NCBI RefSeq assembly: GCF_024699945.1
Contig: NZ_JAJOMY010000001.1
Location: 186,001-250,000 of the forward strand
Source of the DNA: Phenylobacterium sp. J426
GTDB taxonomy: Bacteria > Pseudomonadota > Alphaproteobacteria > Caulobacterales > Caulobacteraceae
Reading direction: 5' to 3'
DNA: 64,000 nucleotides
The notes beneath the pieces were generated by a model. It ran no database searches. It was not told where the DNA came from and saw only the letters and a program-made list of their open reading frames with translations. Shown piece after piece: positions 25,854 through 36,378 of the stretch; position 1 is the first letter of the stretch, and the number at the start of each line of letters is the position of its first letter. A program made the translations under genes and the position numbers.

Positions 25854-26231
25854 TCAGTGCATCGTGCCGGCGACGATCTCCAGCTTGTTGCCGTCGGGAT
25901 CGAACAGCACGCAGCCGTAGTAGTCGGGCGCGATATCGGGATGCGGCCCCGCGGCCCGCACCGGCTCGGCCCCCGCTGCGACAGCGGCCGCATAGGCCTG
26001 GTCGACCTCCGCCCGGCTGCCGGCCGTGAACGCGATGTGGGTCCCGAGGCCCGCCACCTGCGCGCCGCTCACCGGATAGAGGTAGAGGTGGCCGCCCACC
26101 CCGCCCGGCCCGTAGGCCAGCTCCTTCTCGGTGGTCAGGGAGACCGCCACGCCCAGCGGCCCGAAGAAGGCGTCGTAGAAGCGGCGGGCGGCGGCGAGAT
26201 CGCGCACGCCCAGCGAGAGATGATCGAACAT
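25854..26231 (-). CDS. VOC (glyoxalase/dioxygenase) superfamily protein
   Basis: A 125-residue protein with two beta-alpha-beta-beta-beta modules. MFDHLSLGVRDLAAARRFYDAFFGPLG opens the first, with the metal-ligand histidine HLSLGV. THIAFTAGSRAEVDQAYAAAVAAG opens the second, with the second histidine. GCVLFDPDGNKLEIV holds the glutamate ligand. The reaction is not predictable. ATG at 26231 follows GGAGGCTTTCCG. The family is often linked to resistance or small-molecule metabolism. Confidence 0.88.
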   Translation of the reverse strand: MFDHLSLGVRDLAAARRFYDAFFGPLGVAVSLTTEKELAYGPGGVGGHLYLYPVSGAQVAGLGTHIAFTAGSRAEVDQAYAAAVAAGAEPVRAAGPHPDIAPDYYGCVLFDPDGNKLEIVAGTMH

Positions 26232-26296
26232 CGGAAAGCCTCCTCCGGCCAAGCTTGAAGGCTTCAGATAAGGGGTCGACCGCCGTTCCGCGAGCC

Positions 26297-26497
26297 CTAC
26301 CTCCCCCATCGCGCAAGCGGTGGCGGGGGGGGGACCATTCGCCGAAGAGCGAATGGTGGAGGGGGCAGGCCCCAGGCGCGGCAGTTCAGCTGCGGGCCGT
26401 CGCGCCGGTCGGCCGCTCGCCCCCTCCACCGTCCGCTCTTCAGACGGCGACGCCGTCTTCGGCCGACGGTCCCCCTCCCCCGCTACGCAGGGGAGGT
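26297..26497. repeat. Dispersed long palindromic intergenic repeat, copy 2
   Basis: Begins CTACCTCCCCCATCGC and ends CGCAGGGGAGGT, as copy 1 at 4519-4686 does. Both share the inner strings GTGGAGGGGGCAGGCC and CCCCTCCACC, and an inverted block of GCTCTTC and GAGC type. The element fills the 268-base gap between the VOC and amidohydrolase genes and reaches the last base of the latter. Confidence 0.7.
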
Positions 26498-26499
26498 CG

Positions 26500-27957
26500 T
26501 CACTCCGCGCCCGACTTCGCGCGGTAGTCCAGCGGCGGCGGGCGATCGCCGACCATCGCCCTGTACTGGAAGTCCGGCCCGCGCTTCTGGTTGAGCTCGG
26601 CCTTGGCCGCCTCGATCGTCGCCGGGTCGCGGAACAGGGCCGCGCCGGTGAGCGCCAGCGACTTGGCGGCCACGACGCCGCCCTTGGTGGCCATGCTCGT
26701 GCCGCCGGCCGCCACCGCCTGCCACGAATGCGCCGGGGTGCCCGGCACCCAGACCGCGGCGCGCATGCCCACCGTCGGCGTCACCCAGCTCACGTCGGAC
26801 ACGTCGGTCGAGCCGCCGCCGTCGCCGCCGATCCGCATCGGCTGCACCTCGGCCGCGCTCTCCAACTTGGCGTTGGTGGTCGGCAGGTGCTTCTGCAGCG
26901 CCTCGGCGAAGGCCCGCTCCTCCGCGTTCCAGACCACCCCGCCCACGTCGCGCAGGTTCTGGTCCATCACCTTCGCCAGGGTCTCGTTCGGCAGCATGTT
27001 GTAGACGCCGCCGGTCTGCTCGAAGCTGACCTTTGTCTCTGTGGCCATGGCCGCGCCCTCGGCGGCCTTCATCACCCGGGCCATCACGTCGCGCACCACC
27101 TGCGGATCGCGGTGGCGGACATAGTAGTAGGCCTCGGCCTTCTCCGGCACGACGTTGGGCGCCTGGCCGCCGTCGGTGACGACATAGTGGATGCGCGTGC
27201 CGTCCGGGATGTGCTCGCGCAGCATGTTCACCGCCGCGTTCATCACCTCCACGCCGTCCAGCGCCGAGCGTCCGCGCCACGGCGCCGCCGAGGCGTGCGA
27301 CGAGGCGCCGGCGAAGCGGAACTTGCCCGAGATGTTGGCCAGGCTGACGCCCTGGCTCGCGTCATTGGCGTCGCCCGCATGCCAGTGGAGCGTCGCGTCC
27401 ACGTCCTTGAACAGGCCGGAGCGCACCAGATAGACCTTGCCCGAACCGCCCTCCTCGGCCGGCGAGCCATAGACGCGGACCTCGCCCTTCACGCCGTTGG
27501 CGACCATCCATTCCTTGAGGCTGATGGCCGCCTGCACGGAGGCCGCGCCGAACACGTGGTGGCCGCAGGCGTGGCCGGCGACGCCCGGGATCGCCTTGCG
27601 CTCGGGGCTGGCGGCCTGGGCCAGACCCGGCAGGGCGTCGTACTCGGCGAGGATGCCGATCACCGGGCCTTCGCCCGACTTGAAGCTGCCCACGAAGGCG
27701 GTGGGCATGCCGGCCACGCCGGCCTCGACCTTGAAGCCCGCCTTCTTCAGCTCGGACTGCAGCAGGGCCGAGCTCTTGTGCTCCTGGTAGCCGACCTCGG
27801 CGTAGTCCCAGATCTGCTTGGCCACCTGGCCCAGCCGCGGGCCCGCCTTGTCGACGCTGGCCTTGATCTGCGCGCGATCCTGCGCCGAGAGCTCGGCCGC
27901 GTCCGCCGCGCCCGCGAACGCCAGGACGGCCGCCGCCGCCAGAAGAACCCGCTTCAT
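26500..27957 (-). CDS. Secreted M20 family amidohydrolase (AbgB-like)
   Basis: 485 residues with signal MKRVLLAAAAVLAFAGAADA. M20 zinc motifs are visible: GILAEYDALPGL, GHACGHHVFGAA and SPAEEGGSGKV, with HWHAGD further on and CHEWQ-like HSWQAV near the end. A dimerisation insert occupies about 200-310. The overall plan is that of the aminobenzoyl-glutamate/indole-acetyl-amino acid hydrolase subfamily, which cuts N-acyl amino acid amide bonds. ATG at 27957. It probably acts in the periplasm. The exact substrate is unknown. Confidence 0.88.
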   Translation of the reverse strand: MKRVLLAAAAVLAFAGAADAAELSAQDRAQIKASVDKAGPRLGQVAKQIWDYAEVGYQEHKSSALLQSELKKAGFKVEAGVAGMPTAFVGSFKSGEGPVIGILAEYDALPGLAQAASPERKAIPGVAGHACGHHVFGAASVQAAISLKEWMVANGVKGEVRVYGSPAEEGGSGKVYLVRSGLFKDVDATLHWHAGDANDASQGVSLANISGKFRFAGASSHASAAPWRGRSALDGVEVMNAAVNMLREHIPDGTRIHYVVTDGGQAPNVVPEKAEAYYYVRHRDPQVVRDVMARVMKAAEGAAMATETKVSFEQTGGVYNMLPNETLAKVMDQNLRDVGGVVWNAEERAFAEALQKHLPTTNAKLESAAEVQPMRIGGDGGGSTDVSDVSWVTPTVGMRAAVWVPGTPAHSWQAVAAGGTSMATKGGVVAAKSLALTGAALFRDPATIEAAKAELNQKRGPDFQYRAMVGDRPPPLDYRAKSGAE

Positions 27958-28041
27958 CGAAAAGCCCCCGAAAGCTGAACTTGCGGGCGAAATTCGTAAG
28001 CAGCCTCAGCGGCCGCGCAAAGCGGATTGTCGGGAACGGGG

Positions 28042-30689
<2,648 letters not shown>

Positions 30690-30690
<1 letters not shown>

Positions 30691-31248
30691 TAATCTGCCT
30701 CAGGAGGTACAAGGGCCGGCAGCCCGTCGATGGATTTGGCGTTGCTGGCGTAGCGACGGGCCGTCCACTCCTCGAGCGGCCGGTGATCGATCCAGCGGCG
30801 GAGCTGATCCCGCTCGCCGCGATAGTCGAAGAAGGGGATGCTCCAGCCGCAGCTGTCGGCGATGCGGCTGAGCTCGACGACGATGACAGCCCGCGCCCGG
30901 TCATAGCCGGGGAACCGCGCCAGGAGGGTCGGAAACTCGGCGTCGTGGAGCGCGACCGCGCGACCACGCCCGTACAGCCGCAGGATCTTCGGCGCGCCGT
31001 CGAAGGCGCAGAACATCAGGGTGATGCGGCCGTTCTCCCCGGACGTGCGCCATCGTCTCGGCGCCTGACCCGCCCAGGTCCAGGTAGGCGACGGTCTTCT
31101 CGTCCAAGACGACGAAGGTGTCGTAGCCCTTCGGCGAGACGTTGACCGAGCCCTCGCCCGACAAGGGCGCCGTCGCGACGAAGAACATCTTCTGTCGCGC
31201 GATGAAGCCGATCAGCGCCTCGTCCAGCTGTTCGAACGTCTGGCTCAT
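30690..31248 (-). CDS. Pyridoxamine 5'-phosphate oxidase family (flavin-binding split barrel) protein inside the met operon (one-base frameshift)
   Basis: About 185 residues. [38 protein letters not shown] and the following strands ([22 protein letters not shown]) are a split-barrel flavin-binding fold of the PNPOx superfamily. It is not PdxH, and the reaction is unknown. One surplus C in the run at 31037-31040 splits the frame. Removing it gives [19 protein letters not shown] at 31248 overlaps the stop of the homocysteine-domain gene. Its own stop overlaps the start of the B12-domain gene, so it is translated between the two parts of methionine synthase. Confidence 0.82.
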
Positions 31249-32309
31249 CAGACGAGCTCGAAGGGCTCCAGCCCCGCCAGCCGCATCGCGGTCGGGCGCT
31301 CCGGGATCTGCCGCGGGGTCACGCCCTTCACGGCGTCGGCGACGTGCTTGATGTGTTCGGGCGTCGTGCCGCAGCAGCCGCCCAGGATGTTGACCAGCCC
31401 GTGCTCGGCCCACTCATGCAGCATGTGGCCCGTCTCGTGCGGCTGCTCGTCGTACTCGCCCATGGCGTTCGGCAGGCCGGCGTTCGGATAGGCGCTGACC
31501 AGCGTATCGGCGATCCGGGCCAGCTCGGCGATGTGCGGCCGCATCAGCTCCGCGCCCAGGGCGCAGTTCAGGCCCACCGCGAACGGCTTCGCATGCCGCA
31601 CCGAATTCCAGAACGCCTCGACCGTCTGACCCGACAGCGTCCGCCCCGAGCGGTCGGTGATGGTGCCCGAGATCCAGATCGGCAGTGGCTCGTAGCCCTG
31701 GTCCTCCAGGTCCATGATCGCCTTGATCGCGGCCTTGCAGTTCAGGGTGTCGGTGATGGTCTCCACCAGGAACAGGTCGACCCCGCCCTCGTGCAGCGCC
31801 CGCACCTGCTCGGAATAGGCCTCGTAGACCTGCTCGAAGGTGACCTTGCGCGCGCCGGGGTCGTTCACGTCCGAGCTCATCGACAGCATGACCGGCAGCG
31901 GCCCGATGGAGCCCGCCACGAACCGCGGCTTATGCGGCTCCTTCGCCGTCCAGGCGTCGGCCGAGGCCCGCGCCAGCTTGGCGCCTTCGAAGTTGATGTC
32001 CCACACCGCCGCCTCACAGGCGTATTCGGCCTGGCCGATCGACGTGGCCGAGAACGTGTTGGTCTCCGAGATGTCGGCGCCGGCCGCATAGTAGGCGTCG
32101 TGCAGCTCCGCGATGATGTCGGGCCGGGTGATGCACAGCAGGTCGTTGTTGCCGCGCAGCTCGCCCGCCGCGTCCTTGAAGCGGTCGCCGCGATAATCGG
32201 CCTCGGCCAGGCCGCGCTTCTGGATCATCACGCCCCAAGATCCGTCGAGGATCAGCACGCGTTGCTTGGCGGCGGCCTTCAGGGCCGCGATCCGTTCCTG
32301 CCTCGTCAT
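31248..32309 (-). CDS. metH: Methionine synthase, homocysteine-binding part (MetH N-terminal polypeptide)
   Basis: 353 residues forming the zinc-dependent homocysteine methyltransferase barrel. The signatures are LILDGSWGVMIQKRGL, GADISETNTFSATSIGQAEY, VGLNCALGAELMRPH (first zinc cysteine) and VNILGGCCGTTPEHI (the other two). It activates homocysteine for attack on methyl-cobalamin held by the partner protein encoded at 28042-30690. ATG at 32309 overlaps the metF stop (ATGA). It is one of five coupled genes of the sahR operon. Confidence 0.94.
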   Translation of the reverse strand: MTRQERIAALKAAAKQRVLILDGSWGVMIQKRGLAEADYRGDRFKDAAGELRGNNDLLCITRPDIIAELHDAYYAAGADISETNTFSATSIGQAEYACEAAVWDINFEGAKLARASADAWTAKEPHKPRFVAGSIGPLPVMLSMSSDVNDPGARKVTFEQVYEAYSEQVRALHEGGVDLFLVETITDTLNCKAAIKAIMDLEDQGYEPLPIWISGTITDRSGRTLSGQTVEAFWNSVRHAKPFAVGLNCALGAELMRPHIAELARIADTLVSAYPNAGLPNAMGEYDEQPHETGHMLHEWAEHGLVNILGGCCGTTPEHIKHVADAVKGVTPRQIPERPTAMRLAGLEPFELV

Positions 32310-33238
32310 GCCGCGGCCTCCTTGGGCTCGGGTCCGGTGTCGCGCACGCCCAGGATCCGGCAGATCGCATAGGTCAGGTCGGCGCGGTTGAGCGTGTAGA
32401 AGTGGAAGTCGCCGAAGCCCTCTTCCGCCAGCCTCGCGCACATCTCGCTGGAGACCGACGCCGCGATCAGCCGGCGGGTTTCCGGGTCCTTGTCCAGGCC
32501 CTCGAACAGGTTGCCTAGCCACGTCGGCAGCTCGATGCCGATCGGCCCGGCCATCTTCTTGAGACCGGTATAGTTGGTCACCGGCATGATCCCGGGCGAG
32601 ATCGGGATGGTCACGCCCGCCTTCCGCACCCGATCCATGAACCGCAGGAAGCCGTCCACGTCGAAGAAGAACTGGGTGATCGCCCGCGTCGCGCCGGCGT
32701 CGACCTTGGCCTTCAGCACATCGATGTCGTGGTCGATCCCGACGCTCTCGGGGTGCACCTGCGGATAAAGGCCGACGCTGACCTCGAAGTCGCCGACGGC
32801 GCGGATGCCGGCCGTCAGTTCGGTGGCGTTGCGGTAGCCGTCGGCGCGCGGCGTATAGGCCCCTCCGATCTGCCCCGGCGGGTCGCCGCGCAGGGCCACG
32901 ATGTGGCGGATGCCGGACGCCCAATAGTCGCGGATCACCTCGTCCACCTCGGCGCGGCTGGCCTCGACGCAGGTCAGGTGCGCGGCGGGCTTCAGCGTCG
33001 TCTCCGAGAGCATCCGCAGCACGGTCCGGTGCGTGCGGTCCCGCGTCGAGCCGCCGGCGCCGTAGGTCACCGAAACGAACGACGGGTTCAGCGGCTCCAG
33101 GCGGCGGATCGCCTCCCACAGCTTCTCCTCCGCCTCAGGCGTTTTCGGCGGCGAGAACTCGAAGGAAACGTTCGGGCGCGGCGCGCCGCCCACGCCGGCG
33201 CGGGCCACGGGTCCCAAGGCAGAATTCGCGGGGCTCAT
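32306..33238 (-). CDS. metF: 5,10-methylenetetrahydrofolate reductase
   Basis: 310 residues. This FAD enzyme makes 5-methyltetrahydrofolate, the methyl donor for MetH. PNVSFEFSPPKTPEAEEKL contains the conserved catalytic glutamate. FVSVTYGAGGSTRDRT, LTCVEASRAE, IVALRGDPP, ITQFFFDVDGFLRF and SPGIMPVTNYTGLKKM are family landmarks in the expected order. ATG at 33238 overlaps the sahR stop by four bases and its stop overlaps the next ATG. Control by SahR through the operator at 34214 is likely. Confidence 0.95.
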   Translation of the reverse strand: MSPANSALGPVARAGVGGAPRPNVSFEFSPPKTPEAEEKLWEAIRRLEPLNPSFVSVTYGAGGSTRDRTHRTVLRMLSETTLKPAAHLTCVEASRAEVDEVIRDYWASGIRHIVALRGDPPGQIGGAYTPRADGYRNATELTAGIRAVGDFEVSVGLYPQVHPESVGIDHDIDVLKAKVDAGATRAITQFFFDVDGFLRFMDRVRKAGVTIPISPGIMPVTNYTGLKKMAGPIGIELPTWLGNLFEGLDKDPETRRLIAASVSSEMCARLAEEGFGDFHFYTLNRADLTYAICRILGVRDTGPEPKEAAA

Positions 33239-34206
33239 GCGGCGGTCCTCTGCGGCTGGCGCGCGCGCTCGGCGGTCCAGATCTTCACGGTCAGTCCCTG
33301 TTCGCGAACAGGCGGCAAGGTCTCCACGGCCACCCGATCCAGGCCGGCCTCGCCCAGCCAGCGGCTCATCTCGGCGTCCGAGAAGCCCAGTCGGCGATGC
33401 TGGTGCTGCTCGCGCAGGAACTCCAGCCCGTGCGGGGCGAAATCGACGATCACCAGCCGGCCACCGGCTGCGGTGATCCGCCCGGCCTCCTTCACGGCCG
33501 CGGCCGGGTCGCCCAGGTAGTGCAGCACCTGGTGCACCACCACGAGATCTGCGCTCTCGTCCGGCAGCCGGGTGCCGAAGATGTCGCCGTGACGCAGCTC
33601 GCACCGCTCCAGCCCGGCCTCGGCCACCTGGGTCCGGGCGATGTTCAGCATCTGCTGTGAAAGGTCGAGGCCCAGCGCCTGCTCGGCCCGGGGCGCCAGC
33701 AGGGTGAGCATCCGGCCGGTGCCGGAGCCGAGGTCCACCAGACGGCGGAACGGGCCCTTCCCGACGGCCTTCAGCACGGCGGCTTCGACATCGGCCTCGG
33801 CCACGTACAGCGAGCGGATTTCGTCCCAGCGGGCCGCGTTGCGCGCGAAATACTCTCCCGCGTCCGCGGCCCGCTCGGCCTGAACGGCGATCAGCCGCTC
33901 GGCGTCGCGCATCAGCCCCGGATCGGCTAGGTCGACACGGGCCAGGATATCCGCCGCCAACTCACCGGCGTGACCTTCCTGAACCAACCGGTAGAACACC
34001 CAGGCCCCATCGGGGAAGCGCTCCACCAGGCCCGCCTCGGCCAGCAGCTTCAGGTGACGGGAGACACGCGGCTGGCTTTGATCGAGCACGCGGCACAGCT
34101 CGAGAACGGCCAGTTCCTCGCGCGCGAGCAAGGCGAGGATGCGCAGACGCGTCGGCTCACCCGCCGCGCGGAGCACGTCAACAGCCTGGGCCGCCGAAAG
34201 CTTCAT
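33235..34206 (-). CDS. sahR: SahR-type regulator: ArsR DNA-binding domain fused to a methyltransferase-like sensor domain
   Basis: 323 residues. Residues 1-90 are an ArsR winged helix (AAGEPTRLRILALLAREELAV, LDQSQPRVSRHLKLLAEAGLVE). Residues 140-300 have a class I methyltransferase fold with RRLVDLGSGTGRMLTLLAPR and HGDIFGTRLPDESADLVVVHQVLHYL. This fusion, at the head of a metF/metH operon, is the architecture described for SahR. SahR senses S-adenosylhomocysteine and represses methyl-cycle genes. ATG at 34206 lies eight bases from a perfect palindrome. The identification rests on architecture, operon and operator together. Confidence 0.88.
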   Translation of the reverse strand: MKLSAAQAVDVLRAAGEPTRLRILALLAREELAVLELCRVLDQSQPRVSRHLKLLAEAGLVERFPDGAWVFYRLVQEGHAGELAADILARVDLADPGLMRDAERLIAVQAERAADAGEYFARNAARWDEIRSLYVAEADVEAAVLKAVGKGPFRRLVDLGSGTGRMLTLLAPRAEQALGLDLSQQMLNIARTQVAEAGLERCELRHGDIFGTRLPDESADLVVVHQVLHYLGDPAAAVKEAGRITAAGGRLVIVDFAPHGLEFLREQHQHRRLGFSDAEMSRWLGEAGLDRVAVETLPPVREQGLTVKIWTAERARQPQRTAA

Positions 34207-34213
34207 GGCCCAT

Positions 34214-34229
34214 ATAAAGATATCTTTAT
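34214..34229 (-). promoter_or_regulatory. SahR-type operator, perfect 16-bp palindrome
   Basis: ATAAAGATATCTTTAT is a perfect palindrome starting eight bases upstream of the sahR ATG. It is an AT-only island in GC-rich DNA. The sequence agrees with the SahR motif as I recall it. Binding here would block transcription of the whole sahR-metF-metH operon. The flanking TGTCTTTAAG may belong to the promoter. Confidence 0.8.
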
Positions 34230-34249
34230 GTCTTTAAGTCAAGGCCGGT

Positions 34250-35185
34250 TCAGGCGGCGACGGGGCTGGCCACAGGCTCCCCCGCCAGGAACAGTCGCAC
34301 GTTCTCCACCGCTTGCGCCACCATGCGCGGAATGGAGTCCACCGTGCCGCCGGCCGTATGCGGGGTCAGAACCGTGTTGGGAACGTCGGCCCAGCGCGCC
34401 GCGGGCGTCGGCTCGTCCTCGAAGACGTCTAAAGCGGCCCGCCCCAGCCGGCCGTCCTTCAGCGCCGCGATCAGCGCATCCTCGTCGACAACGGACCCGC
34501 GCGCCACATTCACGATCAGCCCCCGTGGTCCGACCGCCTCGATGACATCCCGCGAAACCGCCTTGCGGTTGGACGCATCGGCCCGACAGGCCACGACCAG
34601 GATGTCGCTGTCGGCCGCGAGCGCAAGCAAGCTCTCGGCCTGCGGCCAGCGCACCGCCTTGGGATTGGGCCCCCACCATGAAACCTGCATGCCGAACGCC
34701 TCGGCGCGCACCGCCACTGCCTCGCCGATGGCGCCCAGGCCCATGACGCCCAGCTTGCGGTCCTTGAGGCCGGGCCGAGGCCTCATCCGGTCATCGTTGC
34801 GCCAGCCGCCCTCGCGCACCACCCGATCGCCGGCCACGATGCTCCGCCACGACGCCAGGATCAGGCCGATGGCATGGTCCGCCACGTCGTCGGCGTTCAG
34901 CCCCTTCGCGTGCGTCACCTCGATGCCATTCGCGCGGCACCAGGCAACGTCGACGCCGTCGTAGCCGACGCTCACGCAGGCGATCAGGCCGAGGCTCGGC
35001 AGCGTCTCGAGGAACTCGGGCGTCAGCGGGATCTCGCCGGCGTGCACGATAACCCGCACATTGGCGCGATCGGCCTCGGAGAGCGTCCAGCGCGCGGCCA
35101 CGCGGAAGCCCGCCGCCTCCAGCGGCTGCCGCACCGGCGCCAGCATCTCGTGCGAAAGCATCACCACCGGCTCGGACATACCCAT
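34250..35185 (-). CDS. D-isomer-specific 2-hydroxyacid dehydrogenase
   Basis: 311 residues. It should reduce a 2-keto acid with NAD(P)H. A split substrate domain encloses a Rossmann domain (GVMGLGAIGEAVAVRAEAFG). The catalytic residues stand in NVARGSVVDEDAL (Arg), DVFEDEPTP (Glu) and TPHTAGGTV (His). SVGYDGVDVAWC and HAKGLNADDVADHAIGLIL are typical of the GhrA/GhrB hydroxypyruvate and glyoxylate reductase group, so that activity is plausible. ATG at 35185, or six bases later. It follows the sahR promoter region on the same strand but is not part of that operon. Confidence 0.9.
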   Translation of the reverse strand: MGMSEPVVMLSHEMLAPVRQPLEAAGFRVAARWTLSEADRANVRVIVHAGEIPLTPEFLETLPSLGLIACVSVGYDGVDVAWCRANGIEVTHAKGLNADDVADHAIGLILASWRSIVAGDRVVREGGWRNDDRMRPRPGLKDRKLGVMGLGAIGEAVAVRAEAFGMQVSWWGPNPKAVRWPQAESLLALAADSDILVVACRADASNRKAVSRDVIEAVGPRGLIVNVARGSVVDEDALIAALKDGRLGRAALDVFEDEPTPAARWADVPNTVLTPHTAGGTVDSIPRMVAQAVENVRLFLAGEPVASPVAA

Positions 35186-35236
35186 CTCCCTGCAAGCGGG
35201 AGACCAGATGCCAGAGCCGGCGGGTTGCGCCTAGCG

Positions 35237-35641
35237 TCAGGTGTAGAAGCTGGACGGCACTTGGCCGCCGTTCTCGGCCAGCTTCTTCATCACCGCCTTG
35301 TGGAGGGCGATGTTCTGCTCGGCGCTGCCGTGTTCGCCCGCGCGGACGCCCAGTTCGTCCGCCAGCTCCTTCCGGGCCTGCAGGCTGGAATCCATGTGCA
35401 GCAGTTTCAGCAGGTCGACGATCGAGGTGCGCCAGTTGCCGCCCCCGCCGTCCTGCATCTCGGCCATACTGGCCAGCACCGCCTCGACGTCGACCGCAGG
35501 CTCCGACGCACTGCTGGTCGCCGCGGCGGGCGTCGAAGCCCCGACGGCCGCCGGGGCCTGCGCCGCAGGCGCCTGCGCCTGACCCGGCGCTGCGCGCTTG
35601 TGACCGAAGATCTTGTCCTTGATGGCTGAGAAGATGCCCAT
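35237..35641 (-). CDS. DUF3597 family protein
   Basis: 134 residues. The start MGIFSAIKDKIFG is followed by a low-complexity Ala/Pro linker (15-45). A helical domain then carries VDVEAVLASMAEMQDG, NWRTSIVDLLKLLHMDSSLQARKELADELGV and HKAVMKKLAENGGQVPSSFYT. This is the layout of DUF3597. The end domain resembles peptidoglycan- or LysM-associated small proteins in stress contexts, but no function is established. ATG at 35641 follows GGAGG; an upstream ATG at 35689 lacks one. Confidence 0.85.
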   Translation of the reverse strand: MGIFSAIKDKIFGHKRAAPGQAQAPAAQAPAAVGASTPAAATSSASEPAVDVEAVLASMAEMQDGGGGNWRTSIVDLLKLLHMDSSLQARKELADELGVRAGEHGSAEQNIALHKAVMKKLAENGGQVPSSFYT

Positions 35642-35707
35642 GCGCGGCCTCCATTGTCCGGGTTCAGCGAACCCGGCTTGGCCGCGCATGGTTCCCGGCC
35701 ACGTGCG

Positions 35708-36307
35708 TCAGATGCTCGAGCGCGTCTCGCCCGTCTGCGCCTCGGCATGGCCGCCGCGGTGGCGTCCTTCGGCGAACTCCTCGACCATCCTGGCGCAGAA
35801 CGCCGGCAGATCGTCCGGATTGCGCGAGGTCACGAGGCCGCCGTCGACGACCACCTCCTGGTCGACCCATTCGGCGCCGGCGTTGCGGAGGTCGTTCTTC
35901 AGCGACGGCCAGGACGTCATCGTCTTGCCGTCCACGCCGCCGGCGTCGATCAGCGTCCACGGTCCGTGGCAGATGGCGGCGATCGGCTTCTCGGAGCGGA
36001 CGAAGTCGCGGATGAAGTCGATGGCCTCATCCTCCAGCCGCAGTTGGTCCGGATTGATGACTCCGCCCGGCAGCACCAGTCCGTCGTAGTCCGATGCGTT
36101 GGCGTGCCCGAGGTCGCGGTCGACCGGGACCTGGTCGCCCTTGTCGTGATGGTTGTAGCCCTGGATCTGGCCGCCCTTGGGCGAGACCACATGCACCTCC
36201 GCCCCAGCCGCTTTAAGCGCCTCGACGGGCTTGGTCAGCTCCACCTGTTCGAAGCCGTCCGTGGCGAGCACCGCCACCTTGCGTCCTTGCAGACGTCCTT
36301 CAGCCAT
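35708..36307 (-). CDS. DJ-1/PfpI superfamily protein (YhbO/YajL-like)
   Basis: 199 residues with the DJ-1/PfpI fold. KVAVLATDGFEQVELTKPVEAL holds the conserved glutamate, AEVHVVSPKGGQIQGYNHH follows, and IAAICHGPWTLIDAG contains the reactive Cys113 with His114. VVDGGLVTSRNPDDLPAFC ends the core. Family members act on glyoxal-damaged molecules or in oxidative stress protection. ATG at 36307 is preceded by GAGGAGG; the GTG just before it is less likely. The C-terminal tail (RHRGGHAEAQTGET) is a low-complexity addition. Confidence 0.9.
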   Translation of the reverse strand: MAEGRLQGRKVAVLATDGFEQVELTKPVEALKAAGAEVHVVSPKGGQIQGYNHHDKGDQVPVDRDLGHANASDYDGLVLPGGVINPDQLRLEDEAIDFIRDFVRSEKPIAAICHGPWTLIDAGGVDGKTMTSWPSLKNDLRNAGAEWVDQEVVVDGGLVTSRNPDDLPAFCARMVEEFAEGRHRGGHAEAQTGETRSSI

Positions 36308-36378
36308 CACTGGCCTCCTCTTCGGGAATTGTCGGATTTCCGCCCGAACAACCCACGGGAGGCGCCGGTGTTCCGGTT

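Noticed and set aside
34195-34249. A SAM-II riboswitch ahead of the methionine operon
   Set aside because: The gap before the sahR start holds only the palindrome and no room for a riboswitch before the next gene; control by SahR explains the site.
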